Assembly: GCA_020724465.1 (NCBI GenBank)
Contig: DYGX01000004.1
Location: 235,647-299,646, forward strand
DNA: 64,000 nt
Source: Thermoflexus sp.
GTDB taxonomy: Bacteria > Chloroflexota > Anaerolineae > Aggregatilineales > Aggregatilineaceae
Direction of reading: 5' to 3'
Below, piece after piece: positions 18,418-27,608 of the stretch. Both the position numbers and the translations under genes were made by a program. The notes under the pieces were generated by a model. That model saw nothing but the letters and a program-made list of their open reading frames with translations. It had not been told where the DNA came from and did not search any database. Every line of letters begins with the position of its first letter. Within the stretch, counting starts at the first letter, position 1.

Positions 18418-20094
18418 AATGACGTGCTTCTCCTGGTAGGTGCCGAACTCCTCGCGCAGCACGTCCATGATCTCTTGCAGCGTGGCGTCCGCCCGCGCCG
18501 CGTCGAGGATACAGGGCATCAGATTCGCGTCGCCGCGCGCCGCCGCCCGCAGCGCGTCCAGCGCGCGCTCGACCGCGCCCGCGTCGCGCGAGGCGCGCAG
18601 CTCGGCCAGCCGCGCGACCTGCCGGTCGTAGCCCCGCGGATCCATCTCCAGCAGCGGGATGCGCAGCGGCTCGTCGCTGGCGTAGGCGTTGACGCCCACA
18701 ATCTGCCGCTCGCCCGCCTCGACTTCGGCCTGGAAGCGCGCTGCGGAGTCCGCGATCTCCTGCTGGAAAAAGCCCGCCTCGATGGCCGGGATCACACCAC
18801 CGAAGTCCTCGATGCGCCGGAAGTAGGCGTAGGCTTCTTCCTCGATCTCGTCCGTCAGCCGCTCCACGAAGTAGCTGCCACCGAGCGGATCGAGCGTGTT
18901 GGCGACGCCGGTCTCGTGCGCGATGACCTGCTGCGTGCGCAGCGCCAGCGTGACGGCGTGCTCCGAGGGGAGCGCCAGCGCCTCGTCCATGCTGTTGGTG
19001 TGCAGCGACTGCGCCCCGCCCAGCACCGCCGCCAGCGCCTGGATCGCCACGCGGATCAGGTTGACTTCCGGCTGCTGCGCGGTCAGGCTGACGCCCGCGG
19101 TCTGGGTGTGGAAGCGCATCAGCCAGCTTCGCGGATCGCGCGCGCCGAACGTCTCGCGCATCTCGCGCGCCCAGATGCGCCGCGCCGCCCGCAGCTTGGC
19201 GATCTCCTCAAAGAAGTCGCTGTGGACGTTGAAGAAAAAGCTCAGCCGGGGCGCGAACTCGTCAACCGCCAGCCCGCGCCGCAGCGCCCAGCGGACGTAT
19301 TCCATCCCGTTCGCCAGGGTGAAGGCCAGCTCCTGAGCCGCGGTCGAGCCGGCCTCGCGGATGTGATAGCCGCTGATGCTGATCGTGTTCCACTGCGGCA
19401 GATGGCGCGTGCCGTACTCGATGGTATCGGTCACCAGCCGCATCGACGGCTCCGGCGGAAAGACATATTCCTTCTGCGCCTGGTACTCCTTCAAAATATC
19501 ATTTTGCAGCGTGCCGCGCAGCGCCGCCGGTGCAACGCCCTGGCGCTCGGCGGTGACGATGTAGAACGCCCACAGCACCGCCGCCGGGCTGTTGATCGTC
19601 ATCGAGGTACTGACCTCGCCCAGCGGGATACCGTCAAAGAGGCGCATCATATCGCGCGCGCTGCTCACCGCCACGCCACACTTGCCGAACTCGCCCAGCG
19701 CTTCGGGCGCGTCGGTGTCGTAGCCCATCAGCGTCGGCAGGTCGAAGGCCACCGACAGCCCCATGTTGCCCTGCGACAGCAGGTAGTGATAGCGCGCGTT
19801 GGTTTCCTCGGCGGTACCATAGCCGGCGAACATGCGCATCGTCCACGGCCGGGCGCGGTAGCCGGTGGCGTGGATGCCGCGCGTGAAGGGATATTCGCCC
19901 GGCAGACCGAGATCGCGCCGGTAGTCCTGCCCGGCGATGTCCAGCGGCGTATAAACCCGCTGCACCGGTCGGCCGCTGACGGTCGTGAAACGCGGCGCGC
20001 GCTCCGGCAGGCGGGCCAGCGACTGCGACAACGTGGTCTCTTCCCAACGCTCCAGGTCTTCGCGCAGCTCGGCCAGTTTGTGTGCGTCAAACAT
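18415..20094 (-). CDS. Methylmalonyl-CoA mutase, large (alpha-type) subunit without B12 domain
   Basis: The enzyme interconverts methylmalonyl-CoA and succinyl-CoA in propionate or odd-chain metabolism. Its 559 residues make up only the TIM-barrel substrate domain: [20 protein letters not shown] and TNARYHYLL near the CoA channel, GMEYVRWAL, and [19 protein letters not shown] carrying the conserved His. The C terminus stops where a cobalamin-binding domain (DxHxxG) would begin, so a separate small subunit must be encoded elsewhere. ATG at 20094 was preferred to the longer frame because it matches the family and follows AGAGAGG. The epimerase gene lies 1.8 kb upstream on the same strand, interrupted by an island on the other strand. 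Confidence 0.93.
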   Translation of the reverse strand: MFDAHKLAELREDLERWEETTLSQSLARLPERAPRFTTVSGRPVQRVYTPLDIAGQDYRRDLGLPGEYPFTRGIHATGYRARPWTMRMFAGYGTAEETNARYHYLLSQGNMGLSVAFDLPTLMGYDTDAPEALGEFGKCGVAVSSARDMMRLFDGIPLGEVSTSMTINSPAAVLWAFYIVTAERQGVAPAALRGTLQNDILKEYQAQKEYVFPPEPSMRLVTDTIEYGTRHLPQWNTISISGYHIREAGSTAAQELAFTLANGMEYVRWALRRGLAVDEFAPRLSFFFNVHSDFFEEIAKLRAARRIWAREMRETFGARDPRSWLMRFHTQTAGVSLTAQQPEVNLIRVAIQALAAVLGGAQSLHTNSMDEALALPSEHAVTLALRTQQVIAHETGVANTLDPLGGSYFVERLTDEIEEEAYAYFRRIEDFGGVIPAIEAGFFQQEIADSAARFQAEVEAGERQIVGVNAYASDEPLRIPLLEMDPRGYDRQVARLAELRASRDAGAVERALDALRAAARGDANLMPCILDAARADATLQEIMDVLREEFGTYQEKHVI

Positions 20095-20264
20095 CTTGTG
20101 GGAACCTCTCTTCTGCTCACTAGATGGGGAGTTTACTGACAATTGTACGGGTTTCGGGGCCGGGAGCCTACCGGCGGCCCGAGGCTTAAGCCGGCGGGGG
20201 CCTCTTTCGCCAGCGACCATGAATCCTTACTCACGCCGCGCCCGATTCGCGCGTACACTGAGAT

Positions 20265-20455
20265 TAAAGGGCGGTGTGGTACTCAAACAAGGCCGCCCAC
20301 CGGCCAGCCGGTGGACCACAGCGGCTGCCGCCCGTAAAGATTTAGTGGTCCGCACAACCGGCCTGAGGGTCGCAAAGGCGAACAAGAGCCGGCGTAGGTG
20401 ACAATTTCATAGAGGGACTGGGCAGGGTAGGAGCAGTTAGACTACCCTGTCCGTT
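20265..20455 (+). ncRNA. Structured RNA candidate, possibly an orphan IscB omega-RNA/HEARO-like RNA
   Basis: The segment contains nested pairings typical of a folded RNA. An outer pairing joins GTGTGG (20274-20279) to CCGCAC (20350-20355); inside it a 7-bp hairpin CCACCGG/CCGGTGG (20297-20314) is perfect. Next comes CCGGC (20358-20362) paired with GCCGG (20388-20392), enclosing CTGAG and a small hairpin TCGC-AAAG-GCGA (20370-20381). A last hairpin CAGGGTAG/CTACCCTG (20423-20449) follows. The order outer stem, CUGAG bulge, small hairpin and GCCGG recalls what I remember of IscB omega-RNA (HEARO), but no IscB gene is present. This reading is inference; other RNA classes remain possible and the strand is assumed. 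Confidence 0.4.
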
Positions 20456-20637
20456 TCAGGCAACACTATCGTGATCGCGCTTCAAGAATGGGCAAGATGC
20501 GAATTTACGAATTTCATATAGCTTAGTAATATAGTATTGCGGTCCCAGTCCCTGGGCTGGAATCCTTATGCAAACCTTACCTAAGTTTTATTTTGCGATA
20601 AGTTACAATATTGGTTAAACAATTATTCTTCGCAGAA
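20456..20637. other. AT-rich non-coding stretch
   Basis: About 180 bp with much lower GC than the surroundings (for example TTTATTTTGCGATAAG and CAATATTGGTTAAAC). No gene was seen. A TACAAT box at 20604 may serve as a -10 element for the secreted protein gene, but no good -35 box goes with it. The composition suggests transferred or regulatory DNA. Confidence 0.45.
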
Positions 20638-20777
20638 CCAGTCTCTCTCCGCTTATTACTACACTCCCTGAGACTGGCCGTCTGCTCTGTTGAAGGACGC
20701 ACGCAGGGTCGAGCGCCTGCGCGCGCCGGAGTGGACATGACCTTCCCGGGTGGGAAGACTGAGGAAGGAGAGCCTCA
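20638..20777 (+). promoter_or_regulatory. Hairpin-rich leader before the secreted protein gene
   Basis: Four inverted repeats follow each other: CCAGTCTC/GAGACTGG (20638-20677), CGCAGG/CCTGCG (20702-20721), CTTCCC-GGGT-GGGAAG (20742-20757) and TGAGG/CCTCA (20760-20777). They would form a structured 5' leader about 90-230 nt before the ATG at 20866. I could not match it to a known riboswitch. Confidence 0.4.
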
Positions 20778-20865
20778 ACCCAATCACTGTGCCACTGATT
20801 CTTAATCTACCGTCCGTGCAAGGCTATTCACACCACATATCCTGCGGGAAAAGGGGAACTACCAT

Positions 20866-21765
20866 ATGTCACGTAAACTGATCGCACTTTTCACTGTCGC
20901 TTTGTTGCTGCTGGCCGCGCTGCCCGCGCAGGCGCAGGAGCCCGCCATCTGCGGCACACCCCAGGTATACACCCTGTGGGGTGGCAAGACGATCAACGCC
21001 GGCAGCGTGACCGTGTCGAACGATGAGACCAATCTCTACGTGAAGTATGAGACCACCGGGGGCTGGTACCTGAAAGAAGTCCATCTCTACGTACTGGATT
21101 ACGAGCCGATGGTACGTTTGACCCCAGGTGGAGCTCCGTACAAGAGCGGCGACATCGCCTATACAACGAGCTACACCTTCACTGTGCCGCTCGGCGACAT
21201 TGAGTGCGGCACCACCCTGTGGCTGCAGGCGCATGCTTCGGTCGCAATGCTGGATGGAGAAGGTAACGAGATCCAGGGCGAGACCGCCTACGGCGGCGAC
21301 ATTACAGATCCGCCCCAGGGTTCTTGGTACGGCAACATCAGGTACGTCGTGCAGTGCTGCGAGGAAGAGCCCTGCTTCGAGTTCATGGACGAGACAGCCT
21401 GGGCCGCTGGCACTCGCTACGTGACCCGGGGCAACTGGGCAACCTTCACGCCCTACGTGCCCGGCAGCACGGTCAATCTGTACGCCGGGCAGACGATGCT
21501 GGCAGGCACGGTCTATTTCTCCGCCCCTGTTGACGGTTGGGTTACCATCACCATCACGTTGACGCCGCCTTGGGAATTCGCGCCCGTATCCGAGAACATC
21601 AAGGTTCAGGACTACGAGTTCGCCCCGTCCGGCAATCCAAGCCCGGGTCTCTTCGCCTGGAAGACCACGGCGCCCCCCGCTACCATCACCGTTCCGCTGA
21701 ACAACTTCTACGGGGTGCACGCGGACGTGGGCTACTGGGTCGAGGTCGAGTGCCCGGTCGAGTAA
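20866..21765 (+). CDS. Secreted protein of unknown function
   Basis: A 299-residue protein with a clear signal peptide (LIALFTVALLLLAALPAQAQ, cleavage after AQA) and no later membrane helix. The mature part is rich in beta-strand patterns with Trp, Tyr, Thr and Gly, and in paired Cys (VVQCCEEEPC), so it is likely a disulfide-bonded beta-sandwich on the cell surface. Phrases such as TVSNDETNLYVKYETTGGWY occur in surface proteins of unknown role. ATG at 20866 follows AAGGGG. It lies on the opposite strand to its neighbours, in an island between the mutase and epimerase genes, with an unusually long upstream region. Confidence 0.8.
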   Translation: MSRKLIALFTVALLLLAALPAQAQEPAICGTPQVYTLWGGKTINAGSVTVSNDETNLYVKYETTGGWYLKEVHLYVLDYEPMVRLTPGGAPYKSGDIAYTTSYTFTVPLGDIECGTTLWLQAHASVAMLDGEGNEIQGETAYGGDITDPPQGSWYGNIRYVVQCCEEEPCFEFMDETAWAAGTRYVTRGNWATFTPYVPGSTVNLYAGQTMLAGTVYFSAPVDGWVTITITLTPPWEFAPVSENIKVQDYEFAPSGNPSPGLFAWKTTAPPATITVPLNNFYGVHADVGYWVEVECPVE

Positions 21766-21877
21766 CCCGCTCGCGCATCAGCGCGCGGCACGAGTGAGTT
21801 CCAACCGCATACACACCCTCGCGGGGGCGTCCAATCGGGCGCTCCCGCTCGCGTTCATCCCGCTGCAGCGGCACTTC

Positions 21878-22285
21878 TCAGGCGCGGGACAGCTCGTACA
21901 GCTCGACCAGCACGCCCGACGCGCTGCGCGGGTGCACGAAGGCGTAGCGCGTGCCCTCGGGCCGGACGCGCGGCGTTTCGTTGATCAGCTCGACGCCGTG
22001 CGCCGCCAGCCGCGCCATCGTCGCCTCGATGTCGTCCACCTCGACGCAGACATGATGCATCCCCTGGCCGCGCTTCGCCAGATAGCGCCCGATCCCGCTC
22101 TCCGGGTCGGTTGGCTGGAGCAGCTCGATCTCGCTTTCGCCCAGCGGCAGGAAGGCAATCTGCACCGCCTCGCCGGGGTTGTCTTCGGTCTTGCTCAGCG
22201 GCAGGCCCAGGGCGTCGCGCCAGAAGGCCAGCGCGCTGTCCAGGTCTTCCACCACGATCGCCACGTGATTGATGCGGTGTGCCAT
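21878..22285 (-). CDS. mce: Methylmalonyl-CoA epimerase
   Basis: A 135-residue single-module VOC protein. It begins RINHVAIVVEDLDSALAFW with the first His ligand, continues with the conserved EIELLQPTDPES segment (Glu ligand), then GMHHVCVEVDDI (His) and ends with VLVELYE (Glu). This is the standard pattern of epimerases that convert (S)- to (R)-methylmalonyl-CoA, the substrate of the mutase encoded nearby at 18.4-20.1 kb on the same strand. GAGGGA precedes the ATG. The context strengthens the call over other VOC functions. Confidence 0.93.
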   Translation of the reverse strand: MAHRINHVAIVVEDLDSALAFWRDALGLPLSKTEDNPGEAVQIAFLPLGESEIELLQPTDPESGIGRYLAKRGQGMHHVCVEVDDIEATMARLAAHGVELINETPRVRPEGTRYAFVHPRSASGVLVELYELSRA

Positions 22286-22336
22286 TCGTTCCCTCGTTAG
22301 TTGTAGCGCAAAGAGCGTTCGCGCGCCCGGTTAGCC

Positions 22337-22469
22337 GAGAAAAGCTCAAAACAGCTAAAAGCAGCTAAGAACAGCTAAGGGCAGCCAGGAACAGCTTGTA
22401 GCTGCCTTTAGCTGTCGTTAGCTGCTTCTCGCTGCATTTGGCTGCATTTGGCTGCTTTTTGCTCGCTTA
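22337..22469. repeat. Inverted array of 10-nt AAAAGCAGC-type units, copy 2
   Basis: Left units TAAAAGCAGC, TAAGAACAGC, TAAGGGCAGC and CAGGAACAGC run in exact 10-base steps; after TTGTA the right arm has GCTGCCTTTA, GCTGTCGTTA, GCTGCTTCTC, GCTGCATTTG twice and GCTGCTTTTT. It ends in GCTCGCTTA, whose last three bases are the TAA stop of the minus-strand gene that ends at 22467. The left end lies about 50 bp before the epimerase start. Confidence 0.87.
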
Positions 22470-24176
22470 CGACGGCGCCCACTCCGCGATCAGACGCTTC
22501 CAGGTGTTCCATACCTCGGTGCGCCCGGTCTCATCGACTTCGCCGGCGAAGAGCGTCCCGCCGGGTTGCAGGAAGCAGCCGAAGTCGTTGGGCAGCACGG
22601 CGCTGGCGTCGTAGCGCGCGGCAAAAGCGACCGCCGTCTCGAGCCACTCCGAGTCGAGCGTCATGCTGCGCTGCGGCGCCAGGCAATAGCCGTACCACGT
22701 CTCCGCCAGCCAGAGCTGCGCGCCGTGCTCCTGCGGACGGCCTCGTTGCGCCAGCGCGTCCTCGATCAGGTCGAACTGGGCCGGCTGGTAGACGCGGAAC
22801 GCCACAAAGTCAATGCCCAGGTCCAGCACGCGCTCGTAGTAATCGAGGTCAAACTCGTTCTGCGGGGCGATGCTCACCCCGACCAGCGTCTCTGGGCTGA
22901 CCTCGCGCACCAGATCAATCAGATCTTGCGTGTGTTCGAGCCATAGCTCAAGCTGCTGCGCCTCGCTCTCGAAGTCCGCCAGGTCGCTGAAGGTGGAGTA
23001 GGCGCCCGGCTCGTTGACGATCTCGTAGGCGTAGGGCTGGTAGAGCGACGCGTAATGCTCGATGCGCTGGCGGTGATAGGCGCGGAAGTCGTCCCACGCG
23101 ATGTCCGCCGACTCGCCGCCCTTGACCAGCAGATAGGGCGTGTACTGCGAATCCGCGATTACCAGCTTCACACCGGATTCCAGCACGCGCTGCATGAAGC
23201 GTTCCTCGTACGCCTGCTGCTGGCGGACCTGCTCGGACGGCTGGCGGGTGGCCGCAACATCCGCACCGGTATCCGCATCGCCCCCGCCGGACTCCGACGC
23301 CTGGAACAGCACCGGCTCGTCGATCTCAAACAGCATATCGCCGCTGGCGCCCAGGCGCAGCAAACCGATCCCGGCGTCGATGAAGGCGCTCAGCTCGGCG
23401 GTGCGCTGCTCGAAGGGCACGTCGGCGGCGTCACCTTCCGCGCCCACAAAGCTGTAGCCTAGCGTGACGTTCGAGTTCGCGCCCAGCGCCAGCGTGTCCG
23501 TCTCAGCCCGCGCGGTCCAGGTGTCGCGGTGTTCCGCCAGCCAGCTCTCGCGCTGGTTCTGCTGGACAAAATGGAACACGACCGACAGCGCGAGCAGGCT
23601 CCCGATCACCACGCCCCAGGTGATCAGCGCGCGCCGGGACAGCGGCCGGAGCCGGTTCCAGTACACCAGCGAGACGAGGTGCAGGATCAGCGTCACCAGC
23701 AGGATGAACACCGCGCCGACCACGATCAGCGGCAGCATCACGTTGAAATTGCCCAGCGGCGCCAGCGCCGACGCCGCCGGCAGGTACGACCCCCACAGCG
23801 ACGCGAGGATCGCCAGCCCGATCAGCACCGGGATCGCCACGGTAACCGTCGTCCGGGTGCCGCGCCAGATGCCCGCCGTCCCGAACAGCAGCGCCAGCCC
23901 GCCAATGAGCATCATCGACGGCCCCCAGACGTAGAAGCCGTAGAGCATGGCTGTCAGCAGCATCACGGCGGCGATCAGCGTCAGCGCCACCGCGCCGCAG
24001 CCCTGCGTCACCGCCCCGATCCGGCTGACCATCGGCGGCGGCGGCGCGAAGCGCTTGCCGTCATCGATCGAGCGCATCTTCGGAAGGTCGCGGATCACCT
24101 CGATAAAGGGATCGGACCCCGCAGGGGTATCGTCGCCCGGCCTGTCGCCGCGCGCACGTTGCATATCGTCTGTCAT
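22467..24176 (-). CDS. Multi-pass membrane protein with clan GH-A-like glycosidase domain
   Basis: The 569-residue protein has an N-terminal cytosolic tail, about five to six hydrophobic helices between residues 50 and 210 (for instance LTLIAAVMLLTAMLYGFYVW), then an extracytoplasmic domain with a TIM-barrel look. Two Glu motifs stand where clan GH-A enzymes have their acid/base and nucleophile: YEIVNEPGAY and LWLAETWYG. The domain starts with GLLRLGASGD, as in GH5-like proteins. Membrane-anchored glycosidase-like domains of this kind are not common; the sugar target is unknown and the domain may only bind. ATG at 24176 follows AGGGAGC. Confidence 0.75.
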   Translation of the reverse strand: MTDDMQRARGDRPGDDTPAGSDPFIEVIRDLPKMRSIDDGKRFAPPPPMVSRIGAVTQGCGAVALTLIAAVMLLTAMLYGFYVWGPSMMLIGGLALLFGTAGIWRGTRTTVTVAIPVLIGLAILASLWGSYLPAASALAPLGNFNVMLPLIVVGAVFILLVTLILHLVSLVYWNRLRPLSRRALITWGVVIGSLLALSVVFHFVQQNQRESWLAEHRDTWTARAETDTLALGANSNVTLGYSFVGAEGDAADVPFEQRTAELSAFIDAGIGLLRLGASGDMLFEIDEPVLFQASESGGGDADTGADVAATRQPSEQVRQQQAYEERFMQRVLESGVKLVIADSQYTPYLLVKGGESADIAWDDFRAYHRQRIEHYASLYQPYAYEIVNEPGAYSTFSDLADFESEAQQLELWLEHTQDLIDLVREVSPETLVGVSIAPQNEFDLDYYERVLDLGIDFVAFRVYQPAQFDLIEDALAQRGRPQEHGAQLWLAETWYGYCLAPQRSMTLDSEWLETAVAFAARYDASAVLPNDFGCFLQPGGTLFAGEVDETGRTEVWNTWKRLIAEWAPS

Positions 24177-24243
24177 GGCTGCTCCCTATTCACTCCTCAA
24201 AGCAGCCGGCCCGTGCCGCCCGCCAGCGCCCCGGCTCTCGGAC

Positions 24244-25425
<1,182 letters not shown>

Positions 25426-25479
25426 CGGTGTCAAACACTCCTTGATCGGGCCGGGCCGCCAAAATATTCTGATGGGCAG

Positions 25480-25485
25480 ATTATA
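25480..25485 (-). promoter_or_regulatory. -10 box for the acyl-CoA dehydrogenase gene
   Basis: The minus strand reads TATAAT here, 55 bp before the ATG. A matching -35 hexamer is not clear. Confidence 0.4.
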
Positions 25486-25527
25486 CCCTGCTCCGCCCAC
25501 CACCTGGCGTGGCGAGCAGAGAATTGC

Positions 25528-25556
25528 TTGGCAAACCCTTGACAATGGACTATAAT
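25528..25556 (+). promoter_or_regulatory. Promoter of the cys leader and cysK-cysE
   Basis: TTGGCA at 25528 and TATAAT at 25551 are separated by exactly 17 bp. Transcription should start near 25563, about 37 bases before the leader peptide start and 270 bases before cysK. Confidence 0.8.
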
Positions 25557-25599
25557 GAAAGCGTTCGAGTGATAGTTCAGAGAGAAATCGGAAAAAGCC

Positions 25600-25686
25600 G
25601 TGTTACACTACCACACCTGGGCCTGCGCTTGCTCCTGTCTGTGTGAAAACCACCAGCAGCGCTTGTGGTGTGGTGCTGTCGGCTGA
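25600..25686 (+). CDS. Cysteine-rich leader peptide of the cysK operon
   Basis: A 28-codon open frame starting with GTG and ending with TGA lies between the promoter and the cysK terminator. It has five Cys codons, four of them alternating in ACACSCLC at residues 8-15 and one at residue 24. Such clustering by chance is unlikely and matches the logic of amino-acid biosynthesis leaders, where the ribosome stalls on codons for the end product. A GAGAGAAA/GGAA purine stretch lies upstream as a modest ribosome site. The 5' part of the frame (ACCACACC, 25610-25617) can pair with GGTGTGGT (25667-25674) inside the same frame, so ribosome position would alter folding of what follows. Confidence 0.72.
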   Translation: MLHYHTWACACSCLCENHQQRLWCGAVG

Positions 25687-25718
25687 TCGTCGCTCAAGAC
25701 TCCGAGCAGGTGATCTCA

Positions 25719-25752
25719 CCGGCTGCGCAACACAAGCGCAGCCGGTTTTTTT
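25719..25752 (+). terminator. Intrinsic terminator (attenuator) upstream of cysK
   Basis: A perfect 10-bp stem CCGGCTGCGC / GCGCAGCCGG with a seven-base loop is followed directly by seven T. It lies 80 bp before the cysK start and 33 bp after the leader peptide stop, so it can stop transcription before the operon. The short GGTG/CACC hairpin at 25709-25720 overlaps its left arm and is one possible competing fold. Confidence 0.9.
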
Positions 25753-25831
25753 GATCGCGCTTCGTCTCGCAACCGGCACCGTCTGCCGGGCATCGGGCCA
25801 AACCAACCAAGCATAGAGGAGAATCATCCCA

Positions 25832-26788
25832 ATGACGTACAAGACCGAGACCGAGACCCGCATCTACAACAACGTCACCGAGCTAGTGGGCAATACCCCT
25901 CTGGTGCGGCTCAACCGCATTGTGGGCGATGCCGCCGCCACGGTGGTCGCCAAGCTGGAATATCAAAACCCGGCGCACAGCGTCAAAGACCGCATCGGCT
26001 TGTCGATGATCGAGGCGGCGGAGCGCGCGGGTCTGATCGGGCCGGATACGCTGATCGTGGAGCCAACCAGCGGCAACACCGGGATCGCGCTGGCGATGGT
26101 CTGCGCCCAGCGCGGCTATAAGCTGGTGCTGACCATGCCCGAAACCGCCAGCATCGAGCGCCGTAAGCTGCTGCGCGCCTTTGGGGCGGACCTGGTTTTG
26201 ACCCCTGGCCCCGAAGGCATGGCGGGCGCGATCGCGCGGGCCAACCAGATCGCCGCCGAAAACCCGAACGCCTTCATCCCGCAGCAGTTCGAGAATCCGG
26301 CCAACCCGGAAGTCCACCGCCGCACCACCGCCGAAGAGATCTGGCGCGATACCGGCGGCCAGGTCGATATCGTGGTGTCGGGGATTGGCACGGGCGGCAC
26401 GATCACCGGCGTGGGCGAGGTGCTCAAGGAGCGCAAGCCCTCGGTGCAGATGATCGCGGTCGAGCCGGCGGCCTCGCCGGTGCTGTCCGGCGGGCAGAAA
26501 GGGCCACACCCCATTCAGGGAATCGGTGCGGGCTTCGTGCCGGCCGTGTTGAACACGTCGATCTACGACGAAATTATCACTGTCGAGGGCGACGACGCGA
26601 TGCAGACGGCCCGGCGTATGGCGCGCGAGGAAGGGCTGCTGGTCGGCATCTCGTCCGGCGCGGCCACCTGGGCGGCGCTTCAGGTAGCCCACCGGCCCGA
26701 GAACGCCGGCAAGATGATTGTGGTCATCATCCCTTCCTTCGGCGAGCGCTATCTGTCGACGGCGCTCTTTGCCGATCTGGAGGTGTAA
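25832..26788 (+). CDS. cysK: O-acetylserine sulfhydrylase (cysteine synthase A)
   Basis: The PLP enzyme makes cysteine from O-acetylserine and sulfide. The 318-residue protein shows [11 protein letters not shown] at the start, the PLP Lys52 in [11 protein letters not shown], the substrate loop TSGNTGI, and the phosphate-binding GTGGTITG motif. It lacks the extra domains of cystathionine beta-synthase. AGAGGAGAA precedes the ATG. The gene is preceded by a Cys-rich leader peptide with a terminator and followed 50 bp later by cysE, so the operon covers both steps from serine to cysteine. Confidence 0.97.
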   Translation: MTYKTETETRIYNNVTELVGNTPLVRLNRIVGDAAATVVAKLEYQNPAHSVKDRIGLSMIEAAERAGLIGPDTLIVEPTSGNTGIALAMVCAQRGYKLVLTMPETASIERRKLLRAFGADLVLTPGPEGMAGAIARANQIAAENPNAFIPQQFENPANPEVHRRTTAEEIWRDTGGQVDIVVSGIGTGGTITGVGEVLKERKPSVQMIAVEPAASPVLSGGQKGPHPIQGIGAGFVPAVLNTSIYDEIITVEGDDAMQTARRMAREEGLLVGISSGAATWAALQVAHRPENAGKMIVVIIPSFGERYLSTALFADLEV

Positions 26789-26837
26789 GCCGCCGGTGCG
26801 CGCGTGTCGGCCCGGAGGGCGACGAGGAGGAGCGAGG

Positions 26838-27533
26838 ATGTTCACGAGGATTCGCGAAGATGTGCGGTGTGTCCTGGAACGCGACCCGGCAGCGCGCCAC
26901 TGGTTCGAAGTGCTGACGTCGTACAGCGGGCTGCACGCGGTGTGGATGTACCGCGTCGCGCACCGCCTGTGGAACTGGCGGCTCCGGCTGCTGGCGCGCT
27001 GGGTGTCGCAGTTTGCGCGCTTTCTGACCGGCATCGAGATCCATCCGGGGGCGAAGATCGGCCCCAACCTGTTCATCGATCACGGCATGGGGGTCGTGAT
27101 CGGCGAGACGGCGGAGATCGGCGCCAACGTCACGCTCTACCACGGGGTGACGCTCGGCGGCGTCAGCCTGGCGCGCGGCAAGCGCCATCCCACGCTTGAA
27201 GACGGTGTCGTGGTAGGTGCCGGAGCGAAAGTGCTCGGCGCGATTACGATTGGTCGCAACACACGAATAGGAGCAAACGCAGTCGTGGTAAAGGATGTAG
27301 GACCCGATATGGTGGTGGTTGGCATCCCTGGCAAGCCCATCCAGCGGCCCGGACCGCAGCCCAGCGAACACCGGCCGGACCTGGATCACAACGTCCTGCC
27401 GGACGTGATCTCGGCACGGCTGGATCAGATCTTGCAGCGGCTGGACGAGGTCGAAGGCGCAATCCACGCTAACGGACGCGGCGAGAGCGATGGCCGGCGC
27501 AAAGTGCAGCTCGAACCGGACTTCGTGATCTGA
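26838..27533 (+). CDS. cysE: Serine O-acetyltransferase
   Basis: The enzyme acetylates serine with acetyl-CoA, the first step in cysteine synthesis. Its 231 residues hold the left-handed beta-helix repeats ([20 protein letters not shown], then LYHGVTLGG and [12 protein letters not shown]), with the catalytic His in FIDHG and the DH pair of the family. It is shorter at the N terminus than the enterobacterial enzyme, as is usual for this bacterial class. The C-terminal 60 residues after VGIPGKPI are charged and poorly conserved. GGAGG lies before the ATG. It is co-transcribed with cysK. Confidence 0.95.
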   Translation: MFTRIREDVRCVLERDPAARHWFEVLTSYSGLHAVWMYRVAHRLWNWRLRLLARWVSQFARFLTGIEIHPGAKIGPNLFIDHGMGVVIGETAEIGANVTLYHGVTLGGVSLARGKRHPTLEDGVVVGAGAKVLGAITIGRNTRIGANAVVVKDVGPDMVVVGIPGKPIQRPGPQPSEHRPDLDHNVLPDVISARLDQILQRLDEVEGAIHANGRGESDGRRKVQLEPDFVI

Positions 27534-27550
27534 GCTTCGGTACGCAACGC

Positions 27551-27578
27551 GGGCGGGTGATGGCCCACTCGCCCGCCC
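27551..27578. terminator. Bidirectional terminator between cysE and prmA
   Basis: GGGCGGGTGA and TCGCCCGCCC form a 10-bp stem with one wobble pair and an eight-base loop, in the 75-bp gap between the convergent genes. Confidence 0.55.
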
Positions 27579-27608
27579 CCTTCTCCGCTGCGGACCGCGC
27601 CTGGCGAG

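Noticed and set aside
20160..20400. Cobalamin or TPP riboswitch linked to methylmalonyl-CoA mutase
   Set aside because: The region is upstream of the mutase on the wrong strand for the conserved boxes; GCCACTG is absent, and the GCGTAGG similarity to TPP lacks the CTGAGA and other core parts in order.
20611..20805. A 64-residue open frame before the secreted protein gene
   Set aside because: No ribosome site, no recognisable fold, and it covers a hairpin-rich leader.
25600..25752. T-box riboswitch before cysK
   Set aside because: The conserved T-box sequence AGGGTGGNACC is absent, as is a clear stem I with specifier loop. The Cys-rich frame explains the region better.
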